Assembly (NCBI GenBank): GCA_013298265.1
Contig: JAAFHE010000001.1
Coordinates: 1-30,252 of the forward strand
DNA from: Lysobacterales bacterium
Lineage (GTDB): Bacteria > Pseudomonadota > Gammaproteobacteria > Xanthomonadales > Rhodanobacteraceae
Length of the DNA: 30,252 nt
Reading direction: 5' to 3'
Shown here piece by piece: positions 1 through 7,927 of this stretch. The notes beneath the pieces were generated by a model. The model did not search any database and was not told the DNA's origin. It saw nothing but the letters and a program-made list of their open reading frames with translations. Numbering within the stretch: position 1 is the first letter of the stretch; every line of letters begins with the position of its first letter. A program made the position numbers and the translations under genes.

Positions 1-1
1 C

Positions 2-1693
2 GCCGCGAACCTGGACGAGAACATCAGCACGTTCCTGGTCAAGAAGGGCCGCCTCAAGGAGGCGGACCTGGTGCGTGCGCGGCGCGTGCATGAGGAATCC
101 GACAGCGACTCCCTCGTCGACCTGCTCACGCGACTAGGCCTGGTGTCCGAGCGTGACATGGCCGAGTCGATGGCCGAACTGCTCCGGCTGCCGATGCTGG
201 GCGCCAAGGATTTCCCGGAAGCGCCGCCGGCCAACGTGACCTTGTCGGTGCGCTTCCTCAAGCAGTATCACGTAGTCCCTGTGAGTGAGAGCGAGACCGA
301 GGTCGGCCTGCTCGTGGCCGATCCCGCCGAGCCGTATCCGGCCCGCGCGGTGGAACTGGCGACCGCCAAGAAAGTATCGCTGCTCGTCGGTCTGCGCTCG
401 GAAATCGACGATCTTATCGAGCGCTACTACGGCCAGGGCCGCTCGGCCATGGGCACTATCGTCGAGACCCTGTCCGACGAGGCCACCCGCGGCGAAGACG
501 ACATCGAGCACCTGCGCGATCTCGCTTCCGAAGCGCCGGTGATCCGCCTCGTCAATCTGATCGTGCAGCGCGCGGTCGAGCAGCGCGCCTCGGATATCCA
601 TATCGAACCGTTCGAAAGCCGCCTCAAGGTGCGCTACCGCATCGACGGCGTGCTGCATGAAGTCGAGTCGCCGCCGGCCGCTTCGACCGCTGCGGTGATC
701 TCGCGCGTCAAGATCATGGCCAAGCTCAACATCGCCGAGCGCCGCCTGCCGCAGGACGGCCGCATCATGTTGCGCGTGCAGGGCAAGGAGCTGGATCTGC
801 GCGTCTCCACCGTGCCGACCTCGTGGGGCGAGTCGGTGGTCATGCGTATCCTCGATCGCGAAAGCGTGGTGTTCGATTTCCACACGCTGGGCTTCACCGA
901 CGAATTCCTGCCGCGTTTCATGAAAGTGCTGGAGCTGCCGCACGGCATCATGCTCGTGACCGGTCCGACCGGCTCGGGCAAGACCACGACGCTGTACACG
1001 GCGCTGTCCAGGCTCAACCAGCCCGATGTCAAGATCATCACGGTCGAAGATCCGGTCGAATACCAGATCGAAGGCATCAACCAGATCCAGGCCAAGCCGC
1101 AGATCGGCCTGGACTTCAGCCATGCGCTGCGTTCCATCGTGCGCCAGGACCCCGACATCATCATGATCGGGGAAATGCGCGACCTGGAAACCTGCCGCAT
1201 CGCGATCCAGTCGGCGCTGACCGGCCATCTCGTGCTGTCGACGCTGCATACGAACAACGCCGCTGGCGGCATCACCCGCCTGCTCGACATGGGCGTGGAA
1301 GACTATCTGCTGACCTCGACGGTCAACGGCATCCTCGCGCAGCGCCTTGTGCGGCGCCTGGACAAGGACCATGCCGAACCCTATACGCCGCTGCCCGAGG
1401 TCGTGCGCGAGTTCAACCTCGACAAGCTCGGTGGCCCGGGTCCGCTGCAGCTGTACAAGCCCATGCCCAGTCCGAACTATCCGAGCGGCTACTACGGCCG
1501 CACCACGATCATGGAGTTCATGGTCATGTCCGATCCGCTGCGGCGGCTGGTCATGCAGCACGCCGGCATGGGCGACCTGGAACAGCAGGCGCGCAGCGAA
1601 GGCATGCGCACCATGTACGAGGATGGCCTGGTCAAGTCGCTGGCCGGTGTCACCACGCTCGAGGAAGTGCTGCGTGTCTCGCAGGATGGTTAG
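2..1693 (+). CDS. gspE: Type II secretion ATPase GspE (XpsE), 5'-partial
   Basis: This is the cytoplasmic hexameric ATPase that powers pseudopilus assembly in type II secretion. The reading frame is open to the first base of the window, and its 23 codons before the GTG at 71 read like the normal N-terminal domain (FLVKKGRLKEADLV). The true start therefore lies just outside the window; 563 residues are visible, close to the usual family length. In visible numbering the N1E/N2E domains cover roughly the first 170 residues, the Asp box ASDIHIEP is near 197, Walker A GPTGSGKTT begins at 321 (962-985), a Walker B-like DPDIIMIGEMRD follows, and the His box TLHTNN comes after it. The C-terminal region that normally carries two CxxC pairs has no cysteine. 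It heads the gspEFGHIJKLMND operon, 64 bases before gspF. Family assignment is secure. Confidence 0.96.
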   Translation, partial: AANLDENISTFLVKKGRLKEADLVRARRVHEESDSDSLVDLLTRLGLVSERDMAESMAELLRLPMLGAKDFPEAPPANVTLSVRFLKQYHVVPVSESETEVGLLVADPAEPYPARAVELATAKKVSLLVGLRSEIDDLIERYYGQGRSAMGTIVETLSDEATRGEDDIEHLRDLASEAPVIRLVNLIVQRAVEQRASDIHIEPFESRLKVRYRIDGVLHEVESPPAASTAAVISRVKIMAKLNIAERRLPQDGRIMLRVQGKELDLRVSTVPTSWGESVVMRILDRESVVFDFHTLGFTDEFLPRFMKVLELPHGIMLVTGPTGSGKTTTLYTALSRLNQPDVKIITVEDPVEYQIEGINQIQAKPQIGLDFSHALRSIVRQDPDIIMIGEMRDLETCRIAIQSALTGHLVLSTLHTNNAAGGITRLLDMGVEDYLLTSTVNGILAQRLVRRLDKDHAEPYTPLPEVVREFNLDKLGGPGPLQLYKPMPSPNYPSGYYGRTTIMEFMVMSDPLRRLVMQHAGMGDLEQQARSEGMRTMYEDGLVKSLAGVTTLEEVLRVSQDG

Positions 1694-1757
1694 CGGGCAG
1701 ATCCGCGCCTGGCCGTCCTTTGATTCTCCACCTCAAGAACTCACCTAGTCCTCGCCG

Positions 1758-2975
1758 ATGCCCTTGTTCCGCTACAAAGCCGTTACGCCCGCCGGCGAGA
1801 CGCTCGAAGGCCAGATGGAGGCCGCGTCCACCGACGAGGTCATCGCGAAGCTGCAGGACGCCGGCAACATTCCGCTGGACGCGCGCGCGGCCGATACGGC
1901 CGACGGCGGCAGCCTGCTGAGCCTGCTGGCCCGGCGCAATACGTTCGGCGCGTCCCAGGTTGTGCAGTTCACGCAGCAGCTCGCGACCATGCTTGGCGCA
2001 GGCCAGCCATTGGACCGCGCACTGCAGATCGTGCTCGACCTGCCCAGCGACGAAAAATCCCGCCGCATGCTCGAGCGTGTGCGCGATACCGTGCGTGGCG
2101 GTGCGCCGCTGTCGGATGCCCTCGAGGCCGAGCACGGCGTGTTCTCGCGCCTGTACGTGAACATGGTGCGTGCCGGCGAGGCCGGCGGCTCCCTCGACGA
2201 AACCCTGCGACGCCTGGCCGAATACCTCGAGCGTACGCGTGAGCTGCGCGGCAACGTCATCAACGCGATGATCTACCCGGCCTTCCTGATCGGGATGGTG
2301 TTCGCGTCACTGATGATCCTGCTGATCTACGTGGTGCCGCAGTTCGTGCCGATGTTCAACGACATGGGCGTGGACATGCCGCTGATTACACGCATCGTCT
2401 TCGGCATCGGCACTATCCTGCAGAAATTCTGGTGGCTGCTGATCGTCGTGGGCGTGTTCGGCTTCGTCTGGCTGCGCAAGCAGTATTCGCAGCCGGACAC
2501 ACGCCTGGCGCTGGATTCGCGCCTGCTTTCGGTGAAGGTGTTCGGCGACGTCATCCTGAAGCTGGAGACCGCACGCCTGACGCGCACGCTGGGAACTTTG
2601 GTCAAGAACGGCGTTCCGTTGTTGGGCGCGATGACGATCGCGCGCAATGTCATGAGCAACGCGGCGCTGTCCGAAGCGGTGGCCGCCGCCACTGAGGAGG
2701 TCAAGCGCGGCAATGGCCTGGGTTTCGCCCTTAGCCAGAGCAAGCGCTTCCCCAAGCTGGCTCTGCAAATGGTCGCGGTCGGCGAGGAATCCGGTGAGCT
2801 CGACGGCATGCTGCTCAAGACGGCCGACACGTTCGACCTTGAAGTCAAGAATACCCTGGACCGGCTGCTGGCCGCGCTGGTCCCGGTGGTGACGATCGTG
2901 ATGACGGTACTGGTGGCGATGATCATGATGGCGATCATCCTGCCGATCATGAACCTGGCCGGTTCGGTTCAATAA
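1758..2975 (+). CDS. gspF: Type II secretion inner-membrane platform protein GspF
   Basis: GspF is the polytopic inner-membrane protein of the T2SS assembly platform and links the ATPase to the growing pseudopilus. The start MPLFRYKAV is typical of the family, and 405 residues match its usual size. Two repeated T2SSF domains are visible, at about residues 65-190 and 270-395. The first contains the conserved stretch FTQQLATMLGAGQPL and the second the related TARLTRTLGTLVKNGVPLL. Hydrophobic membrane segments lie near 170-195, 218-238 and 372-400. No other reading is plausible given gspE upstream and gspG 14 bases downstream. Confidence 0.96.
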   Translation: MPLFRYKAVTPAGETLEGQMEAASTDEVIAKLQDAGNIPLDARAADTADGGSLLSLLARRNTFGASQVVQFTQQLATMLGAGQPLDRALQIVLDLPSDEKSRRMLERVRDTVRGGAPLSDALEAEHGVFSRLYVNMVRAGEAGGSLDETLRRLAEYLERTRELRGNVINAMIYPAFLIGMVFASLMILLIYVVPQFVPMFNDMGVDMPLITRIVFGIGTILQKFWWLLIVVGVFGFVWLRKQYSQPDTRLALDSRLLSVKVFGDVILKLETARLTRTLGTLVKNGVPLLGAMTIARNVMSNAALSEAVAAATEEVKRGNGLGFALSQSKRFPKLALQMVAVGEESGELDGMLLKTADTFDLEVKNTLDRLLAALVPVVTIVMTVLVAMIMMAIILPIMNLAGSVQ

Positions 2976-2989
2976 TTCGGGAGAATGTA

Positions 2990-3421
2990 ATGAAGTATAA
3001 ATTTTCAGGTCACGGCGGCGTGCGCCGCGCCGCCGGCTTCAGCCTGCTGGAAATGCTGGCTGTGATCGTGCTGATCGGTATCGTCGCCGGCATTGTGGTC
3101 AATCAGGTCGGCAAGAACGTCGACAAGGGCAAGTGGAACGCGGGCAAGGCGCAGCTGCAGAAGCTGGCGATGAGCATCGAAGCCTACGGGCTTGACAACG
3201 GTGGCCCGCCGGAGCGCCTCGAGGATCTGGTCTCCAAGCCGTCCAACGCGCCGAACTGGAAGTCCGGCTACGCCAAGGAGTCGGACCTCAAGAGCCCGTT
3301 CGGCAGCGCCTTCGGCTACAAGAAGCCCGGCGAGCATGGCGACTTCGACATCGTGTTCTACGGCAAGGACGGCAAGCCTGGCGGCGAGGAATACAACGCT
3401 GACCACGGTAACTGGCAGTAA
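2990..3421 (+). CDS. gspG: Major pseudopilin GspG
   Basis: GspG is the main subunit of the T2SS pseudopilus. It is made as a prepilin, cut by the prepilin peptidase and methylated on the new N-terminal Phe. A GGAG Shine-Dalgarno sequence lies just upstream of the ATG at 2990. The leader is 16 residues long and ends in Gly16, followed by FSLLE with Glu at +5 and then a hydrophobic helix (LAVIVLIGIVAGIVV). The globular domain ends in GNWQ. The 143-residue length fits the family. The gene is 14 bases after gspF and 6 bases before the likely gspH start. No prepilin peptidase gene is present in the window. Confidence 0.96.
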   Translation: MKYKFSGHGGVRRAAGFSLLEMLAVIVLIGIVAGIVVNQVGKNVDKGKWNAGKAQLQKLAMSIEAYGLDNGGPPERLEDLVSKPSNAPNWKSGYAKESDLKSPFGSAFGYKKPGEHGDFDIVFYGKDGKPGGEEYNADHGNWQ

Positions 3422-3427
3422 TGGGTG

Positions 3428-3985
3428 ATGAGAATGGCGGACGGCGAATCGCGCATCGGCATTGCCGAACCGGGCATCTGCCCGGGCGCTGATGCCCGCC
3501 GTGACGGCATCTGCCGTCGCGGTGCCGCCGTTCGGCCGGCGCGCCAGCTCGGCTTCAGCCTGCTGGAACTTATGGCGGTGCTGATCCTGATCGCGATCGC
3601 CGTGACCATTGCATCGGTCTCGGTCGCCAACAGTCTGAGCAGCGCCAAGATCCAGGCGGTCAGCCGTGACCTCGTCGCGGCGCTGCGCTACACGCGCGGC
3701 CAGGCCATCGTCAAAGGCCAGCAGAAGACGCTGGATGTCGACCTGGAGGACATGAGCTATACCGCGCCAGGCAAAACCGCGGTGAAGTTTCCGGACAAGG
3801 TCGAGATAAAGCTGCTCACCGCGCAGAACGAGCTGATCCATGACAAGGCCGGCCGTATCCGCTTCTACCCCGACGGCAGCTCGACCGGCGGCCATGTTTC
3901 GGTCATCGCCGGCACGCGCGAGTGGCGCGTCAACGTCGGCTGGCTGACTGGCGAAGTCGACCTCGAAGAGTTGAAAGAGCGATGA
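3428..3985 (+). CDS. gspH: Minor pseudopilin GspH, unusually long leader
   Basis: This is a minor pseudopilin of the T2SS. The class III signal is clear: Gly42, then FSLLE and a hydrophobic helix (MAVLILIAIAVTIASV), with the cleavage site deep inside the protein. The only in-frame start codons are GTG 3425, ATG 3428 and ATG 3434. The leader is therefore 40-43 residues instead of the 6-20 usual for pseudopilins. The leader DNA (3457-3518) is a run of small palindromes, which suggests that an inserted repeat lengthened it. The mature part is a GspH/FimT-like domain ending in a W-R-V-N-V pattern. It overlaps gspI by four bases (ATGA). The product is about 185 residues; the family call is secure but the start is less so. 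Confidence 0.9.
   Translation: MRMADGESRIGIAEPGICPGADARRDGICRRGAAVRPARQLGFSLLELMAVLILIAIAVTIASVSVANSLSSAKIQAVSRDLVAALRYTRGQAIVKGQQKTLDVDLEDMSYTAPGKTAVKFPDKVEIKLLTAQNELIHDKAGRIRFYPDGSSTGGHVSVIAGTREWRVNVGWLTGEVDLEELKER
3457..3518. repeat. Cluster of small palindromes in the gspH leader
   Basis: Three hairpin-forming palindromes share a GGCAT-TGCC core. They are CGGCA/TGCCG with a 1-base loop (3457-3466), CGGGCA-TC-TGCCCG (3471-3484) and GACGGCA-TC-TGCCGTC (3503-3518). A further CGGGC/GCCCG pair overlaps them at 3483-3498. They sit inside the abnormally long GspH leader peptide. The base pairing is seen directly; calling it a REP-like insertion is inference. Confidence 0.6.
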
Positions 3986-4506
3986 GCATCCATCCGCGCC
4001 TGCGCCATGGCCTGCCGCCTTCGGCAGCGCGCCAGCGCGGTTTCAGCCTGATCGAGATGGTCGCGGCCTTCGTCGTGTTTGCGCTGGGCTTCGGCGTGCT
4101 CATGGGCATCCTTTCGGCCTCGATACGCAATACGCGCCTTGCCGCCGACTACACCCAGGCGGCGCTATGGGCACAGTCGCTGCTGGACGTGGTCGGTATC
4201 GGCGAAAAGCTCGAGCCCGGCCGCAAGAGCGGCCGCTTCGACGATGCCTTTCGCTGGGAGCTGGACATCAGCAAGTACGAACCGCCCCCCTCCGAGAATT
4301 CGGCGCCTACCGCAGAGAGCTTCCAGAGCATCGAGCTGTTCCGCGTCGACCTCGAAGTGCTCTGGGGCGAGCGGCGTAGTCCGCGCAGCGCTCATTTCGT
4401 GTCGCTGCGCTCGGCCAATGCCGAGGCCAGCGGCATCGGTGGCGCCCCGGGCGAGCGCAGCGACGGCAACGGCAGCGTCAACGGCAACGAGGGCACGAAG
4501 CGATGA
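3982..4506 (+). CDS. gspI: Minor pseudopilin GspI
   Basis: This is a minor pseudopilin that forms the pseudopilus tip complex with J and K. The ATG at 3982 overlaps the gspH stop (ATGA), so I prefer it over the longer open frame from 3922. The leader ends at Gly20 and is followed by FSLIE with Glu at +5 and a hydrophobic helix (MVAAFVVFALGFGVLMGIL). The globular part is short, as is normal for GspI. The C-terminus is low in complexity and rich in Gly, Asn and Ser (about residues 153-174), which is less usual and probably disordered. It overlaps gspJ by four bases. The predicted product is 174 residues. Confidence 0.93.
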   Translation: MSIHPRLRHGLPPSAARQRGFSLIEMVAAFVVFALGFGVLMGILSASIRNTRLAADYTQAALWAQSLLDVVGIGEKLEPGRKSGRFDDAFRWELDISKYEPPPSENSAPTAESFQSIELFRVDLEVLWGERRSPRSAHFVSLRSANAEASGIGGAPGERSDGNGSVNGNEGTKR

Positions 4507-5225
4507 ACGCGCCGCATCGGGACTGCGCCGGCTTCAGTCTGCTCGAGGTGCTGCTGGCGATCACCCTGCTCGCGCTATTGCTGACCGGCGCCATGAGCGG
4601 CATCCGCACGGCGACGCGGGCGATGCATGCAGGCGAGCAGACGATCGAGCGCACCAACCGCCTGCGTGTCGCGCAGGAATTCATCCGCCGCGAACTTGGC
4701 CGCAGCCTGCCGCTCGCGTTCGGCCAGGAGCACGGCAGCGGCGCCAATTTCGTGTTCCAGGGAGAGAAGGACTTCCTGCGCTTCGTCGCGCCCATGCCCG
4801 GTCATCTGAGCCGCGGCGGGCCGTATGTGCAGACGCTGGAGCTCACGCGCGGCCGCAACGGCCTGCAGCTGGTGTTCACACACAACATGCTCAACGGCTT
4901 CGACCTCGACAAGCTCAAGCCCGACGACGGCCAGGCCGTGATGCTGCTCGACGGCATCCGCCGCGGTCGCTTCGAATACCGCAAGTTTGATGACCAGAAC
5001 GAACTCGAAGATTGGGAGGACGATTGGGAAAACCCGTCGCTGCTGCCGGTCATGGTGCGCATTGATCTGGAGATGACGCCCGAGTCTGGCCTGATCTGGC
5101 CCACCATGGAAATCCCGCTGATCCTCGACACCAGCGGCGGTGTGCGCCTGTTCCAACAGCGCGTGCCGCAACCGGGCCAGACGCCAAATCCGCCGTCGGG
5201 CGGCGTTGAGACGTCGAAAGAATGA
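4503..5225 (+). CDS. gspJ: Minor pseudopilin GspJ
   Basis: This minor pseudopilin belongs to the I-J-K tip complex. The cleavage site is Gly10 followed by FSLLE, with Glu at +5 and a hydrophobic helix (VLLAITLLALLLTGAMSGI). The segment after it (RVAQEFIRRELGRSLPL) resembles the conserved alpha region of GspJ. The product is 240 residues, within the family range. Its C-terminal tail (about 222-240) is rich in Pro, Gly and Gln and probably flexible. ATGA overlaps join it to gspI upstream and gspK downstream, so translation is probably coupled. Confidence 0.94.
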   Translation: MNAPHRDCAGFSLLEVLLAITLLALLLTGAMSGIRTATRAMHAGEQTIERTNRLRVAQEFIRRELGRSLPLAFGQEHGSGANFVFQGEKDFLRFVAPMPGHLSRGGPYVQTLELTRGRNGLQLVFTHNMLNGFDLDKLKPDDGQAVMLLDGIRRGRFEYRKFDDQNELEDWEDDWENPSLLPVMVRIDLEMTPESGLIWPTMEIPLILDTSGGVRLFQQRVPQPGQTPNPPSGGVETSKE

Positions 5226-6115
5226 GCGCGGACCGGCACCAGCGCGGCGTCGCGTTCATCCTCGTGCTCTGGGTCATCGCGCTCATGAGCATCCTGCTCG
5301 GCAGCTTCGCTGTTATCGCGCGTACCGAGAACCTGCAGGCGCGACATCTGTTCGACACGACAGCGGCGCGCTATGCGGCCGAGGCCGGACTCCATCGCGC
5401 CGTCTACGAATTGCGCAATCCGGACCCGATGACACGGTGGGTGGCCGATGGCCGGCCCTATGAGTTCGAATTCGACGGCGCGGCGATCGAACTGCGCATG
5501 ACCGATGACAGCGGCAAGATCGATCTCAACGTCGTCGACGCGATCGTGCTCAGGGCGGTGTTCAATGGCGCGGGTATCGAGACGCAGCGTGCCGAGGAAC
5601 TGGCCGAGGCCATCGTCGACTGGCGCGATCCAGACGACCTGGCCAGTCCTCACGGCGCCGAGGAGGCGGAATACAAATCCGCCGGCCTGAAGTACGCACC
5701 GCGGAACGCACCATTCGAAACGGTGTCGGAAGTGCAGCAGGTGCTGGGGATGGACTACGACACCTACCACCTGATCGAGAAGGGCCTCACGCTCTATTCC
5801 GGCCGTAATCAGCCCAGCCCCGCGTATGCGCCGCTCGAGGTCCTGCGGGCTCTTCCTGGCATGACCGAGGAACAAGCACAAATGCTGCTGACCCAGCGCC
5901 AGGCGATACCGCCTGGCACGCCATCCAACCTGATGATGCCCGACGGAACTCCCATCGTGGCAGAGGGTGGGGGGCTGACGTATAGTATCGAGTCCCGCGC
6001 CACGCTCCCGAATGGCTCCAGCACTCGTCTGGACGCCACCATACGGCTGGGCGGACAGGGCGTAGGCGGCAGGCCGTTCGTGGTCCTGCGCTGGCGCGAC
6101 GGCGAAGATCAGTAA
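5222..6115 (+). CDS. gspK: Tip pseudopilin GspK
   Basis: GspK is the large minor pseudopilin at the tip of the pseudopilus. A short 9-residue leader ends in Gly9 and is followed by VAFILVLWVIALMSILL. Position +5 is Leu rather than Glu, which is characteristic of GspK. The next block (ARYAAEAGLHRAVYEL) and the segment DLNVVDAIVL with EAIVDWRDPDD are typical of the T2SSK domain. Later, LEVLRALPGMTEEQAQMLL looks like the helix-hairpin-helix part of the family. The length of 297 residues is normal. The stop TAA and the gspL ATG overlap by one base (TAATG). Confidence 0.95.
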   Translation: MSADRHQRGVAFILVLWVIALMSILLGSFAVIARTENLQARHLFDTTAARYAAEAGLHRAVYELRNPDPMTRWVADGRPYEFEFDGAAIELRMTDDSGKIDLNVVDAIVLRAVFNGAGIETQRAEELAEAIVDWRDPDDLASPHGAEEAEYKSAGLKYAPRNAPFETVSEVQQVLGMDYDTYHLIEKGLTLYSGRNQPSPAYAPLEVLRALPGMTEEQAQMLLTQRQAIPPGTPSNLMMPDGTPIVAEGGGLTYSIESRATLPNGSSTRLDATIRLGGQGVGGRPFVVLRWRDGEDQ

Positions 6116-7338
6116 TGGCCATTCTAGACGTGCTCGAACCTCAGCTCGTCCGCTTGCGGGCGCGCTATGCCAAAACACCGCTGCCGCGCTTTTTTGCGTG
6201 GTGGGGCGGTGATCTGCTGTCCTTCCTGCCGTCGTCCTGGCGTGCGGCACTGGCTGAAGGCCGCGAATCGCTGCTGCTGAATATCGCCGACAACACGCTG
6301 GTGCTGCAGCGCGAGGCAGCGCGCGGCGCCACCGAATTCGGCCAGGTCGACCTGACCCAGGATACGGACGTGCAGCGCAGTGACTTTCAGCGTCTGCGCG
6401 CGCGCATCGATGAGCCGCAGCTACGCCACTTCTTCTGCGTCCCGGCCGCGCGTGTGCTGCACCGCTCGCTGAACCTGCCCACGGCAGCCGAGGGCAATCT
6501 GCGGCAGGTGCTCGGGTTCGAGATGGACCGGCAGACACCGTTCAAGGCTGACCAGGTCTATTACGACTATGCCGTGCGCGGGCGCGACGCGGCCGGACGG
6601 CAGCTTCTGGTCGATCTCGTCGTGATGCCGCGCGGAGCATTCGACGAGGAACTGGCACCGATCAGTCAGCTCGGCATCCCGCTCGACGGGGTGGACTGCT
6701 GGCTTGACGAGGCCAACGGCCAGCGCCTGGGCGTCAACCTGCTGCCGCCGGAGCGCCGCGCGCGCCGCAGCAACCAGCGGATGTGGATCAACCTGGGTTT
6801 GGCGGCCCTGACCATCATCCTCGCGCTCGGCGTCATGGCACGCACCGTGACCAATCGCCAGGTCGCGCTGGAGAACATGACCGCCGAGGTACAGGCTGCG
6901 CAGGAAGAGGCCAAGCAGGTTGCCGCGCTGCGCAAGACGCTGGAAGAAACCATCGAGTCGGCCAACTTTCTGACCCAGAAAAAACGGACGATCGTGCCTG
7001 CCATTGCGCTGCTCAGGGATCTGACCGAGCGCCTGCCCGACAGCACTTACCTCGAGCGGCTCAACGTGACTGAGGACGGCCGCGTGGAGCTGCAAGGCCT
7101 TAGCGATCGTTCCGAAAATCTGATTGCCGAACTGCAGAAATCCAAGGTGCTGACCGATCCGGCGTTCCAGGGCGTAGTGCAGCCCGATCCGCGCGTGAAG
7201 AAGGACCGCTTCAACCTCGTGGCCCAGCTCAAGGCGCGTGAGCCCTCGCAGTCGGCCGCGCCGTCGGGCGCGGCTACCGCACCGGCGAACGAAACCAAGG
7301 AAGGGAGCGCGCATGCGCCTGCTGCCGGAAAACAATAA
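6115..7338 (+). CDS. gspL: Type II secretion platform protein GspL
   Basis: GspL is the bitopic inner-membrane protein whose cytoplasmic actin-like domain binds the ATPase GspE. The cytoplasmic part covers about residues 1-220. One membrane helix follows near 224-243 (NLGLAALTIILALGVMA), then a coiled-coil stretch around 246-285 and a PilN-like periplasmic ferredoxin-fold region (TYLERLNVTEDGRVELQG). The tail is rich in Ala and Pro. The product has 407 residues. The last 26 bases overlap the likely gspM start. The sequence resembles the Xanthomonas-type L protein more than enterobacterial GspL. Confidence 0.9.
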   Translation: MAILDVLEPQLVRLRARYAKTPLPRFFAWWGGDLLSFLPSSWRAALAEGRESLLLNIADNTLVLQREAARGATEFGQVDLTQDTDVQRSDFQRLRARIDEPQLRHFFCVPAARVLHRSLNLPTAAEGNLRQVLGFEMDRQTPFKADQVYYDYAVRGRDAAGRQLLVDLVVMPRGAFDEELAPISQLGIPLDGVDCWLDEANGQRLGVNLLPPERRARRSNQRMWINLGLAALTIILALGVMARTVTNRQVALENMTAEVQAAQEEAKQVAALRKTLEETIESANFLTQKKRTIVPAIALLRDLTERLPDSTYLERLNVTEDGRVELQGLSDRSENLIAELQKSKVLTDPAFQGVVQPDPRVKKDRFNLVAQLKAREPSQSAAPSGAATAPANETKEGSAHAPAAGKQ

Positions 7339-7927
7339 CAGCCGCGTCCTGTCGGTCGTGCTGACGCTGATCGTGCTGCTGCTGGGCTATCTGCTCGGCG
7401 TGCACTGGTGGTTCGTCGCGCCGCATCTGGACGTTGCATCGCAGATGGGTGACCTACGCGAGCAGCAACTGCGTTTCCAGGAAACCAGCAAGCAGCGCGC
7501 CGAGATCGAGAAGCGCCTTGCCGACGTGCGCAGCTTCGAACAGAGCAACCAGGCCTTCCTTGGCCAGACCGATGCGGCCGGCGCCGCCGCCGATCTGATA
7601 CAGCGCATGAAGCAGGCCGTGACCGAACACGGTGGCGACCAGAACCGCTGCCAGGTCCTGACCCATCAGCAGCTGACCGGCGGCAAGCCCGAACTCTACG
7701 AGAAGGTCACCATTCAGGTGCGCATGCGCTGCGACCTCGAGCCACTGTCGTCGATCATCTATCAACTGGAGAGCGGCAAGCCTTATCTCTTCGTCGACCA
7801 GCTCATGGTTTACAAGCAGAACTACGGTTACGTCGCTCCGGGGCAAAAGCAGCCGCAGCAGAGCGCTCTGGACATCCGCTTCAACCTGTCGGGCTATATG
7901 CGCAAGCGCGGAGCGGAGAAGGCATGA
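7313..7927 (+). CDS. gspM: Type II secretion platform protein GspM
   Basis: GspM is a small bitopic inner-membrane protein that stabilises GspL. I chose the ATG at 7313 because it follows a clear GGAG (7304-7307) and begins MRLLPENNN, directly before the only membrane helix (about residues 12-30, VLSVVLTLIVLLLGYLLG). The longer open frame from 7238 would add an Arg-rich stretch lying inside gspL. After the helix come a coiled-coil segment (about 45-75) and a periplasmic ferredoxin-like domain. The length of 204 residues is usual. It overlaps gspN by four bases. Confidence 0.88.
   Translation: MRLLPENNNSRVLSVVLTLIVLLLGYLLGVHWWFVAPHLDVASQMGDLREQQLRFQETSKQRAEIEKRLADVRSFEQSNQAFLGQTDAAGAAADLIQRMKQAVTEHGGDQNRCQVLTHQQLTGGKPELYEKVTIQVRMRCDLEPLSSIIYQLESGKPYLFVDQLMVYKQNYGYVAPGQKQPQQSALDIRFNLSGYMRKRGAEKA

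Noticed and set aside
4802..6538. 578-codon minus-strand open frame across gspJ, gspK and gspL
   Set aside because: The + strand genes here are unmistakable. The antisense product is low in complexity and rich in Arg and Ala, as expected from GC-rich third positions.
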